Source: an uncultured Lachnospiraceae bacterium (GTDB lineage Bacteria > Bacillota > Clostridia > Lachnospirales > Lachnospiraceae). Taken from it: a stretch of 64,000 nucleotides of DNA. The stretch spans positions 131,768 to 195,767 of the forward strand of contig CAUEYX010000004.1 of the NCBI GenBank assembly GCA_959022495.1. Reading direction: 5' to 3'. Positions 1 through 9,300 of this stretch are shown one piece after another. A program made the translations under genes and the position numbers. How positions within the stretch are numbered: position 1 is the first letter of the stretch; each line of letters begins with the position of its first letter. Below the pieces are notes generated by a model that was not told the origin of the DNA, made no database searches, and saw only the letters and a list, made by a program, of their open reading frames with translations.

Positions 1-2
1 CC

Positions 3-452
3 CTTCAGAAGGGCCCTTACGGAAGATGTGTCTACCGGTGCGACAACGATGTGGTGGATCATCAGGTCGTGAATCTTCAGTATGAGGACGGCGTTACCGT
101 GAGCTTCACAATGTGCGCGTTTACATACGAGGGAAGTCGCATTATGAATCTTATGGGCACAAAAGGACAGATCGTATGTGATATGGAGAGAAATGAGATT
201 GAGGTCAGGGATTTCCTGACAGGGAACAAAACATATCACATAGTAAAAGTGGGGGATTCCGGTCACAGCGGAAGTGACGACCGCTTCATGAAAGGATTTT
301 TGAAAACCGTGGAAACGGACGGGCAGTATACCCTTTCCAGCGCGGCTGTATCCGTGGACAGCCATCTGACCGCCCTGGCGGCGGAAGAGTCCAGGCTCAC
401 CGGGAAGACGGTCTATATGGATGAGTTCCGCAGAAAAGCGGCTGGGGAATAA
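3..452 (+). CDS. Gfo/Idh/MocA family oxidoreductase, C-terminal part
   Basis: The frame is open from the left edge of the window, so this is the last ~149 codons of a gene whose start lies outside; an internal GTG at 51 is not the true start. The visible segment, with GPYGRCVYRC, an NLQYEDG strand and the GTKGQI turn, resembles the C-terminal beta-sheet domain of Gfo/Idh/MocA NAD(P)-dependent sugar or inositol dehydrogenases. The NAD-binding Rossmann domain is not in view, so substrate and cofactor cannot be judged. It lies 93 bp upstream of a YesM/YesN pair on the same strand, which fits a carbohydrate-use locus. Family is fairly sure; specific activity is unknown. Confidence 0.75.
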   Translation, partial: LQKGPYGRCVYRCDNDVVDHQVVNLQYEDGVTVSFTMCAFTYEGSRIMNLMGTKGQIVCDMERNEIEVRDFLTGNKTYHIVKVGDSGHSGSDDRFMKGFLKTVETDGQYTLSSAAVSVDSHLTALAAEESRLTGKTVYMDEFRRKAAGE

Positions 453-545
453 AATCAACCATCACAAAAATGGAAAAAATGATATAATAATTGTACTTCT
501 ATAATTGACCAGCAGAGTGGTGGCTGCGGACAGGAGAATTCAATT

Positions 546-2303
546 ATGAAAAAGCGTTCCATATCACAAAAATTATTTCGGACATATGTAGGGTGGTTTC
601 TGCTCTATTTTTTGGTCCTGCTCGGTATTACTCTTGGATTTATGTCAATGACAATCCAGAGAAATATTTCGAATACGAGGGATCAGCTTATCTCAAGTGT
701 GAATGAAAATGTCCAGAATTATTTTGAAGATATGAACGCTTTTTCTATGGAACTGCTGAATTCAGCAGCGTTCAAAGAGACCGCGATTCATGTGCTTCCA
801 GAAGCATACGAATCAGGGCGCGGAGTATCGGAAGCGTTTTCGACACTGTACCAGGTAGGTTACCGCATGATACAGCGGGGCTACAATGTGGGAGTGGTTG
901 TAGACAATGAGTACTATATCTGGATGGGACAGAAGTACTATATCAGGAAGATTGACGGTACGAGAATTCATACATACGACGAGCTGGTGCGGGATGAATC
1001 TCCGACAGTGAAATATCTTCCGCAGAATGAATATCTGGCACGGTACTTTCCGGAAGAAGAGAAGGAGCAGTCCTATATCACTCTCACCCGGAGCATGAGC
1101 CTTAACAGGCCGTTCCTGAATGGAAAGGAAGTTCTGGAAGTCCAGGTGGAGAAAGAAGATTTTGTAAATGATATCCTGGAGATGCTGGGAAGCCGTGAGG
1201 AAGGCAGCGTCCAGATGAATATATTTGACACCGATGGGGAAATGATCTATGGAGAGAGCAGCCTGGATCTAAATGCATATGCTGAGGCGGAAACAGAGAC
1301 GTCTTATCAGGAGAACGGCATTTATATTATGGTGCAGAAAATTTTTGACAACAGGCTGACCGTAGTCTATACAATGGATATCGGGAACAGCTTTCGGAGA
1401 CTGTATCAGTTCTGGGCCATATCCCTGTTTCTGAGTTTTGGCTTCCTGGGAATCATATTGTGGAAAACATACCGGACGTCAAAAGAGACATCACGGCCCA
1501 TCCGGGAGATCTGTGAACATATCCGCAGGATCAATCTAAAAGAGGGTATCGGGTATGAAGAAGTAAAGTCAGATATTGACGAGATCGAGTTCCTTTCCCA
1601 TTCTCTGAAGGAGATGAGCCATAATCTGGAAGATTCCCTGAAGCAGATTATCGCGTTGAAAGATTATGAGGTCCATGCAAAAATGCTTGCTCTTCAGGCG
1701 CAGATGCATCCACATTTCCTCTTCAATACGCTGATGACGATTGCGAGTATGGCAGAGGAGCAGGGCAATGACAAGATATACCGGATCTGTATGAACCTGA
1801 CGAGTATGTTCCGGTATATTTCCGCGGAGGCAGGAGACGGAGTCCGCATTTATGAGGAGATCCGGCACGTAGAGAATTATGTTGAAATCATGAAGGAGCG
1901 TTTCCCGGAGAGCCAGGTGGAGATCGATATTCCGCTGGAGATCATGGACTGCCGCATCCCGAAGCTCACGATACAGCCCCTTGTCGAGAATGCCTATAAG
2001 TACTGTGACAGGCAGAGGCCTGAGATCGCCATAAAGGGAACCGCTGAGCCGGGGGGAACCTGGACGGTCAGTGTGACGGACAATGGGAAGGGCTTTTCTC
2101 CGGAGGAAAAGGGCAGGATTATGGAAAAATGCAGAGAGGGGATCAAAAATGAAAAGATTCTGTCCGGGCAGATTGACGGCATGGGACTGGTGAATGTATA
2201 TGTCAGGCTGAAGTTATTTTTTGGGGATAACATGATCTATTTTATTGAAGAGAATAAAGGCAGCATCATGATAGGAAGGATGAGTGATTCCGATGACGGA
2301 TAA
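546..2303 (+). CDS. YesM-type sensor histidine kinase
   Basis: A membrane sensor kinase of the LytS/YesM class, 585 residues. A first membrane helix lies at about residues 13-35. An extracellular sensing region follows (about 36-285, probably Cache-like), then a second helix at about 287-309, a HAMP-like linker and the His_kinase domain. The phosphoacceptor motif is QMHPHFLFNTL near residues 386-394; it has His where most relatives have Asn (QINPHFLYN). The HATPase part has the DNGKGF box. The stop overlaps the response regulator start, so the two are co-translated. In this family the signal is usually an extracellular sugar or a solute-binding protein, and the targets are neighbouring transport and hydrolase genes. 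That makes the surface glycosidases downstream the likely regulon; this is inference. Confidence 0.9.
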   Translation: MKKRSISQKLFRTYVGWFLLYFLVLLGITLGFMSMTIQRNISNTRDQLISSVNENVQNYFEDMNAFSMELLNSAAFKETAIHVLPEAYESGRGVSEAFSTLYQVGYRMIQRGYNVGVVVDNEYYIWMGQKYYIRKIDGTRIHTYDELVRDESPTVKYLPQNEYLARYFPEEEKEQSYITLTRSMSLNRPFLNGKEVLEVQVEKEDFVNDILEMLGSREEGSVQMNIFDTDGEMIYGESSLDLNAYAEAETETSYQENGIYIMVQKIFDNRLTVVYTMDIGNSFRRLYQFWAISLFLSFGFLGIILWKTYRTSKETSRPIREICEHIRRINLKEGIGYEEVKSDIDEIEFLSHSLKEMSHNLEDSLKQIIALKDYEVHAKMLALQAQMHPHFLFNTLMTIASMAEEQGNDKIYRICMNLTSMFRYISAEAGDGVRIYEEIRHVENYVEIMKERFPESQVEIDIPLEIMDCRIPKLTIQPLVENAYKYCDRQRPEIAIKGTAEPGGTWTVSVTDNGKGFSPEEKGRIMEKCREGIKNEKILSGQIDGMGLVNVYVRLKLFFGDNMIYFIEENKGSIMIGRMSDSDDG

Positions 2304-3819
2304 GATCAGGATCAGGACGATTGTAGTAGAGGATGAAGAGAAAATCCTGAATAATATATGTATGAGAATTGAGTCCCTGGACGACTCGTTTGAGATCGTG
2401 GCGAGGGCGGGAAACGGCCAGGACGCGATCAGGATGATTGAACAGCTCCGGCCTCAGGTCGTGTTTACAGACATTTCCATGCCTGTTATGGGCGGGATGG
2501 AATTGATCAAGGAGATCCGCCAGGTGAACCCCTCCACTGTGATCGTGATTATCTCCGGCTATTCGGATTTTACTTATGCCCGGGAGGCCATACGGTACAG
2601 TGTGTTTAATTATCTGTTAAAGCCGCTGGATGATGAATCCCTTGCGGAGACGCTGTTTGACATCAGACAGAGCTTGTCCTACCTGGGTCCCGGAAGGAAG
2701 AGGCAGATTGCTTATTCGGAGAATTACCAGCTTATTTCAGATATCCAGGAGAAATACTATGTAGGCCTTGTGTGCCTTGGAAATGTTATTTATGATACAA
2801 TGGACGAATCGGTGAACAGTTTTTATGCCTACCGGATGAAAAGCATGCACTGGGACGAGATTATGTCAGAGATATGCACAGAAGGCGAAGAGTGGATGAT
2901 CATTGACGAACATGCCGTCAATCAGAAGATCATCGAGATCAAAGCGGACAGCGGCCGGATATCTGCCCCTGAAGAGATCTCGGAGAGGCTGATGAGAGCC
3001 GTGGCCAGGCGGACAGAGCTCCCGGTGAATATCTGCGCCAGCGAACAGTTTGTGATCCGCAATGAGCTCCAGGATTTTGTGAAGCGGATCAGAAATGTGA
3101 TCAGGCAGAAGCTGGTAGTTGGCGAGCAGAGGATTTTTCATTTGGAGAAAGAAGAGAAATCAAAAAATGACGTCATTGAGATCGTCAAACTGAAATTAAA
3201 TCAGTACATCAAGAAATATTATATCAGCGCGGATCTGGATGGATTTTTGAAAGAAACAGACACTATCTTCAGGTACATGAAGAGCAATCACGCGACACAG
3301 TCTACGGTCGAAAAAATATGTTTTTATATTCTGCGGATGCTGGAATTCTCGAAGCAGGGATATGATAAGGACCTGCTGGATGATCTGGGACAGCAGATGA
3401 TAACAAGGATCAGCATATCGGTTTCAGAAGACGAGCTGTTTGAAAATCTGATGCAGGAATTCCAATCTTTGAACCACTGCGGTTCATTCTCAGATGAAGA
3501 AGAGGAAAAGAACATCCTTGACTATGTGAATGAACGCTACCTTACGATCGAAAGCCTGGAGGAAGTGGCGGAGCATTTCGGTTATAATTATGCGTATCTC
3601 TCCCGGGTATTTAAGAAAAAAGCAGGAATGAGCATGAGCCGGTATATTACAAAGAAGAAGATCGAGCTTGCGCGGGAAATGATTGAGACAAAACCCCAGA
3701 TGAGGCTCAGTGAGATCAGTGATCTGTGCGGGTATAATGACAGCCGGTATTTCAGCCGGGTGTTCAAGGCGGAGACCGGGCTGAGCCCAAGTGAATACAA
3801 GGAAAAGAAAGAACGATAA
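2293..3819 (+). CDS. YesN-type response regulator, AraC output domain
   Basis: A 508-residue response regulator. The receiver domain is at residues 1-125, with acidic residues E13/D14 and the phospho-acceptor Asp in VFTDISMP at about residue 60. A central helical region of unknown function follows. The C-terminal ~100 residues form an AraC-type double helix-turn-helix (SLEEVAEHFGYNYAYLSRVFKK, then EISDLCGYNDSRYFSRVFK). ATG 2293 is preferred; a GTG at 2284 in the same frame is possible and lies very close to the AGGAAGG at 2273-2279. The coding sequence overlaps the kinase gene by 11 bp. It probably activates the cell-surface glycan enzymes that follow. The length is typical of YesN-like regulators. 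Confidence 0.9.
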   Translation: MTDKIRIRTIVVEDEEKILNNICMRIESLDDSFEIVARAGNGQDAIRMIEQLRPQVVFTDISMPVMGGMELIKEIRQVNPSTVIVIISGYSDFTYAREAIRYSVFNYLLKPLDDESLAETLFDIRQSLSYLGPGRKRQIAYSENYQLISDIQEKYYVGLVCLGNVIYDTMDESVNSFYAYRMKSMHWDEIMSEICTEGEEWMIIDEHAVNQKIIEIKADSGRISAPEEISERLMRAVARRTELPVNICASEQFVIRNELQDFVKRIRNVIRQKLVVGEQRIFHLEKEEKSKNDVIEIVKLKLNQYIKKYYISADLDGFLKETDTIFRYMKSNHATQSTVEKICFYILRMLEFSKQGYDKDLLDDLGQQMITRISISVSEDELFENLMQEFQSLNHCGSFSDEEEEKNILDYVNERYLTIESLEEVAEHFGYNYAYLSRVFKKKAGMSMSRYITKKKIELAREMIETKPQMRLSEISDLCGYNDSRYFSRVFKAETGLSPSEYKEKKER

Positions 3820-3886
3820 AAACACAAAAAAGTGCACCTGATAAAGTCAAAAACGTGCATCGAAAAACGTCTGCGCAAAATATATA

Positions 3887-6142
3887 ATGTCATGGCTTAC
3901 CATCTACGATCCGGGAAATGTTCCGGCAGATATCGGGAGCAGCGATGAGATCGCAGTTCCGCGGAATCTGGCGGTAAATGAGATCACTTCCAGCCAGGTG
4001 ACGCTGACATGGGACGCTGTCCAGATGAATGGCAGGGATGTAAAAGAATACCATATTTACAGAGATGAAGAGTATATCGGGAAGACGTTCCAGAACAGCT
4101 ATACCGATACAGGTGTAGAAGAGAACCAGAACTATATTTATAAAGTATCAGCAGTGCACAACACGGTATCCGGCCAGGCCGCGGAGGTGAAGGCATCCAC
4201 CGTGACAGACCAGACGGCGCCGGAAATCACAGCTGTGAAGGCAGTCTTGGGAACCCAGGTGCAGGTGACATTCAGCGAGGCCATGGACGTGAGCTCAGTG
4301 GAAAATGCTGCGAACTACGCGATTGCAGGCGCACAGGCGCAGGCGGCAGTATATGACAGCGTGAGCCATACGGTGACGCTGACATCCGCTTCAGCGCTGA
4401 CACCATTTATCGAATTGAGTGTAACCGTCAGCAATGTGACAGACCTGGCCGGGAACGCGATAATCCCAAACAGTGGAAAGAGTTTCGTCTTCGGGTATCT
4501 GAGAAAATTCAGCTTCGAAGAGGAAGACGGCAGTACAGCAGTTGATTCGATTAACGGGGCAGACGCGGCGATCAACGGTGTGCAGGCAGCAAGGACTGAG
4601 GGGATTTCCGGAAAGGGCCTTGCATTTGACGGGGACGGCAATTATGTGAACGCCGGCGATATCGTCAGCGCAATGACGGAGTATTCCATCAGCGGCTGGT
4701 TCAAGCCAGAGTCTACGGACGGGAATCAGACATTGATCGGTCAGCAGAGGGATGCTTATGATGGCTGGAGATGGAATCTCTATCTGGAAGACGGCGTGCT
4801 GAAATTTGATATTAATAATGGAAAAGGATCTTATCCGGGAGTGGAGTCTCAGGATGAAATCGCGGTAGAATTAAACAGCGGCTCCGCATTGGCCAAGGCC
4901 GGACAGTGGAACCAGTTTGCTGTCGTGAGAAATGAGGATACATTCGCGTTATATCTGAATGGCACGAAAGCGGCGGAGGAGACAAAAGCCGGAATCGATC
5001 AGAATGGAACACCGTACGCAAGCTGGTTTGGCGGCTATAACAATAATGCGGGAGGAGAACCCACCGCACAGTTCAAGGGCGTGATGGATGAGATTGTATA
5101 TTACAACACTCCTATTACAGAAACGAAAGTGAAAGATCTGTACGATGAATGTGCGGAGGCAGAACCAGTGAGCAAGGCGCTTCTTGAGCGGTTCCTGAAT
5201 ACGGCGAAAGCCCACGTTGAAAACGGGGATGTGGACAGCTGTGTAGAGTCTGTCCGGAAACTGTTCGCGGAAGCGGTCGCGGAGGGCGAGGCTGTGATGG
5301 CAGATGAGAACGCGTCGAAAGACGAAGTAATTCAGGCGTCCAGAAAGCTGATGCTGGCCATCAACGCGCTGGATATGAAGGCGGCGGACAAGACAGATCT
5401 TGAGATGGCGGTGGAACTGGCAGATATGCTGGACCTGACGGATTATACGGCGGCAGGACAGCAGGAATTTAAGGATGCGCTTGCAATGGCTAAAGAGGTA
5501 CTGGCTGACGGGGATACCATGCAGCCGGGAGCGGATGAGGCATGGAGCGTCCTTGTAGAAGCAATCGGAAACCTGAGGCTGAAGGCAGACAAGGCTGTTC
5601 TGGAAGCGCTGCTCAATGAAGCGGCAGGCCTGGATCTGAGCTTGTATACAGAAGAATCAGCGGCGGTATTCCGTATAGCGCTTGCGTCAGCGCAGGCGGT
5701 ATTCGCGGACGAGACATTGTCAGAGGAGGATCAGCAAAAAGTAGAGGAGGCAGCGGCTGTGCTGAAAGAAGCGAAGAACGGGCTGACCGTGAAGGCAGAT
5801 GACACCGGAGATGAGAGCGAAGACGGACAGAAGCCGGATGACTCTCAGGATGAAAACCAGGGCGGAAATACCGGAATCGATAACGACAGTAGTTCTGGTG
5901 AAAACGACGGAAGCGCGGCCGGTGGAAATGACAGCGGTGTATCCGACGTGTATCAGGGCGGCAGCGCATCCGGTGCGGGAAGCGCGGATCAGACTGACGG
6001 GAATGCTCAGAATAAAGGGGATGTGAGACAGGCGGCGAAGACGTCAGACCCGGATTCTATTCTCTGGATGATCGGACTGATGGCGCTTGTGTCTGCGTCA
6101 GGCGCGGCCGCGCTGACAGCATACAGGAAAAGAAGAAGATAG
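3887..6142 (+). CDS. N-terminally truncated surface protein (FN3-LamG-stalk-anchor), probable gene remnant
   Basis: The 751-codon frame is intact, but the protein starts abruptly. It has no signal peptide and no convincing ribosome site, and its first residues (MSWLTIYDPG) run straight into an FN3 domain (about 30-110). It then has an SbsA-like Ig domain (about 112-205), a LamG-like domain (about 208-420), the FIVAR-like stalk shared with the neighbouring proteins (about 428-645), an Asp/Gly/Ser-rich spacer, the sorting motif AAKTSD near residue 716, a membrane helix and an Arg/Lys tail. In the 2328-residue neighbour the same FN3-Ig-LamG series follows a glycosidase domain, so this is most simply the 3' part of an enzyme gene whose signal peptide and catalytic domain were deleted. 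The frame is open upstream only to about 3845. Without export the protein could not be anchored. Expression is uncertain. Confidence 0.6.
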   Translation: MSWLTIYDPGNVPADIGSSDEIAVPRNLAVNEITSSQVTLTWDAVQMNGRDVKEYHIYRDEEYIGKTFQNSYTDTGVEENQNYIYKVSAVHNTVSGQAAEVKASTVTDQTAPEITAVKAVLGTQVQVTFSEAMDVSSVENAANYAIAGAQAQAAVYDSVSHTVTLTSASALTPFIELSVTVSNVTDLAGNAIIPNSGKSFVFGYLRKFSFEEEDGSTAVDSINGADAAINGVQAARTEGISGKGLAFDGDGNYVNAGDIVSAMTEYSISGWFKPESTDGNQTLIGQQRDAYDGWRWNLYLEDGVLKFDINNGKGSYPGVESQDEIAVELNSGSALAKAGQWNQFAVVRNEDTFALYLNGTKAAEETKAGIDQNGTPYASWFGGYNNNAGGEPTAQFKGVMDEIVYYNTPITETKVKDLYDECAEAEPVSKALLERFLNTAKAHVENGDVDSCVESVRKLFAEAVAEGEAVMADENASKDEVIQASRKLMLAINALDMKAADKTDLEMAVELADMLDLTDYTAAGQQEFKDALAMAKEVLADGDTMQPGADEAWSVLVEAIGNLRLKADKAVLEALLNEAAGLDLSLYTEESAAVFRIALASAQAVFADETLSEEDQQKVEEAAAVLKEAKNGLTVKADDTGDESEDGQKPDDSQDENQGGNTGIDNDSSSGENDGSAAGGNDSGVSDVYQGGSASGAGSADQTDGNAQNKGDVRQAAKTSDPDSILWMIGLMALVSASGAAALTAYRKRRR

Positions 6143-6158
6143 AATCCTTTACCGAAAA

Positions 6159-6203
6159 AAATAGTCCGGGAAGGCAGCTGAGCCAGTCCCGGACTATTTG
6201 TGT
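6159..6203 (+). terminator. Intrinsic terminator after the truncated surface-protein gene
   Basis: A perfect 13-bp inverted repeat: left arm 6159-6171 (core AATAGTCCGGGA), right arm 6187-6199, with a 15-nt loop. The stem ends in ATTTGTGT rather than a long T run. It lies 17 bp after the stop codon. Confidence 0.75.
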
Positions 6204-6285
6204 GATCATACTTTCGATGTAAAAAATGTTAACAGGTATGGCCTTATATACGAGAAAGCGAGGTTTATGGCTGGCCCGTTTTATG

Positions 6286-6389
6286 AAAAAGGTATAAATT
6301 TTGAACATAAGAAGGTAAAAAAAGTAGGCGATAAAATAAATTGAAAAAAGTATAATAAAGGTAACTATAACGAAAGAGAGGAAGAATTT
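6286..6389 (+). promoter_or_regulatory. Promoter/leader of the GH-D-like gene, duplicated upstream of the GH29-like gene
   Basis: About 90 bp here match the sequence upstream of 13566 with few differences. The shared core includes GTATAAATTTTGAACATAA, a GGTAAAAAAAGT block, a GGCGATAAAA block and GAAAAAAGTATAAT. TATAAT at 6351-6356 is a good -10. No good -35 lies at 17 bp, so an activator is likely needed; YesN is a candidate by proximity only. A GAGAGGAAG ribosome site precedes ATG 6390. Confidence 0.55.
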
Positions 6390-9300
6390 ATGAAGAAAAG
6401 AGGAAAGAGAATCCTGGCGGCAGCGATTTCCGCGTCGCTCGTGATTCCGGCACTGCCTGTGCAGGCGGCAGATCCTGCCCAGACAGACGGTGCCTGGACC
6501 GCGACTCCATACACGCGGGAAGACGGCACCGTAGTGGAAGGGCTGGAAGAGGCTGTGCAGGGAAAATCACACTGGCTTGAGACGGCAGATCCTCTGCCGG
6601 CAGAGGCGTCAGAGAAGGACGGGGTCCTGACGGTCAGCAACGGCATCATCACCCGGGAATTCAACATCCCGGAGATTGGGGGCACAGACTTCTACACACA
6701 GCGGTATTACAATGAGTACATTGAGAAAGAACTGCTGGAGGAAGAAGCTGTACCGGACGTGTACCTGGGATTGTATGATGAGACTTACGACGAGGTATAT
6801 GATGACACGGGATGCAAAACAGAAGTTGATTCTCTGACGTCCATGGATGTGGCGATTATTCCGGACGGCGCCATTAAAATTGACCCGGATTATTACTTTG
6901 TGGGCGGAACAGAGAAAGAGAATACGTTTGTATTTGACGGATATGAGATCCAGGAAGAGTGCGAGAAACCATTTGAGTGGGCGCCCAGTGAAAGTTACGG
7001 CGATCCGGCGGCAGAGGATTGGCCGCCCAAAGGCGTACATATTGAGTTTTGTTTTTCCGCGCCGGATACGTTCCCCGAGGTATATCAGGGAATTAAGATC
7101 AAAGTGATCTATGAAATGTATGATAAACTGCCCGCAATGAAGAAAAGGGTAGAGGTAACCAACACAGGCGCCCAGCAGATTATGATCGGGCGGATGGCGC
7201 TGGAAGTGCTCAATGGCAATGAAGACATGGACGAGCTTCTGACATTGGAGACAAGCTATACGTGCGGTGATCAGTCTGCCATACCGGTCAATGTCCCCCT
7301 GCCCTGCAGCTGCGATGAAGAAAAAAAGGACAGTCCTTTTGCGGAGCTGGCTGGGATGAACCACACCTGCTACGATGTGGGACCGGCGTATGACCTGGTG
7401 ACGGATCAGACATTTGCTTCATTTGATACATATGAATTGATCCACAGTACATACTGGTTTGAACTGCAGATGAGAGAGCGCATGGGAATGTACAGGAAGC
7501 TGTATCCATGGATCACAGACAATCCGCTGACATTCCACAATGTGGAGGCGCTGACAAAAGAGAAGATCGATCACGCGGCAGGCGCGGGATTTGAGATGAT
7601 TATTCAGTCTTACGGCGCGCCGGACAGTTCTGCCCAGATGCTGAGCAGGGACCAGGCAGTCCTGGATCGCTACAAAGAACTGATCGATTACGCCCACAGC
7701 AAAGGGGTGGATATCGGGATTTACCAGGCCCAGTATACGAGAGGCCAGTATAAAGGCGGAGCGGAGTACGGAACGAACGGCTTAGGGCGCTGGGGAACCT
7801 GGTGCATGGCTTCCGCGGCATTTGACGACTATTGGGACAACTTTAAATATTTTGTGAAGTATACTGGGATTGACTGTGTGGAGATCGACGGCCCGTATCC
7901 CGGCAGTTTCTGCGACTGTGGACACCAGCATGTCAACGCGGACAAGGAGACGGACCCAGACCCGGAGGGGACGGATAAAGAGACAGGTGACGCGTCAAAG
8001 TACGCGGTTCATCACGGCTTTTTTGACTCCCAGGTAAAACAGTGGGAAAACTCTGTACGGATGCTCTGTAAAGAGTTCCGTGACATGGGCGTGTATATCA
8101 AAGTGCCGGCCTGGTATTATGTCAACGGCGGCAATAAATGCGGTATCGGATATGAAGAAGTGGCATGGAGCCAGCCCCGGCAGGAGCAGCTTCTTTATGG
8201 ACGTCAGCTGATTCACAATGCTTCCTACGCAAGATCCATGTCCATGAGCTGGTCTCATGTGCCATTCGCGAATTATCAGGGCGGCGGTTCCGCGGCCGCG
8301 TTCCAGCCGTTCAGTGATCATATGGAAGACTACAACTGGGTCATGGCACAGTACCTGGGCAATGGGATTGCGTCTGATTTCAGGGGAAATGCGCTGTATG
8401 ACCAGGGAACCCAGGCGATCTGTAATAAATGGGTGAACTTTTACAATCGTTACAGAGGAATTGTAAATTCAGATATCGTCCATATGACGCAGGCAGCTTA
8501 TGATGAGGACGGTACGGACAGGAGCCGCGGAGTTAAAATGGACACCTTGTACCATGTCAACGCGGATAATCCCGGCGAAAAAGGTCTGCTGTGGGTCTAT
8601 AACCAGACAGAGGAAGAAAGAACAGAGACCATAACCGTTCCGATGTACTATACAGGGCTGACAAGCCTGAACTATCCGCCGGTGCCGTTGAAAGGGTCTC
8701 TGGGAAAAGATGTCCACACATATGGCATCTATCCGCCCAATTATGACTGGCTGCCGACAGAGGAATCTGACTATCAGATGCCGGAAGCGACAGGAGAGAG
8801 TACCGGAACAGCTTCTTTCGTCAGGGAGGGAGTAAAGGTCGAAAATGTTACTATCGATTCCAACGGAAACGCGCAGATCAAAGTGACGCTTCCGCCCATG
8901 AGTTTCACTTATTACGCGATCTATGATGAATCCGAAGTGCCGGAAGTAGAGCTGAAGGTGGGGAAGGTAAATGATCTGGCAGCAGGGGAGATCACAGAGA
9001 ATTCCGTGGAACTTACCTGGAATAAAGAGGTCGACATTCAGCTGACAGAAGACGGTACAGTCAATGATAATCCGGCAGTAACCGTGGACAGCTACAATGT
9101 GTACCGCGACGGCGAAATGATCGGCACAACAATGACAAATTCCTATACGGACACCGAAGTTCAGGAGTCCACAGAATATACTTACGCGGTGGAGGCAGTT
9201 GTATCGGATGTCCGGGGAGAGCTGAGCGACAGCCTGAAAGCTGTTACGCAGGCAGACCAGACCAAACCGGAGATTACTGCCGCGAACGCGGTATCAGCGG

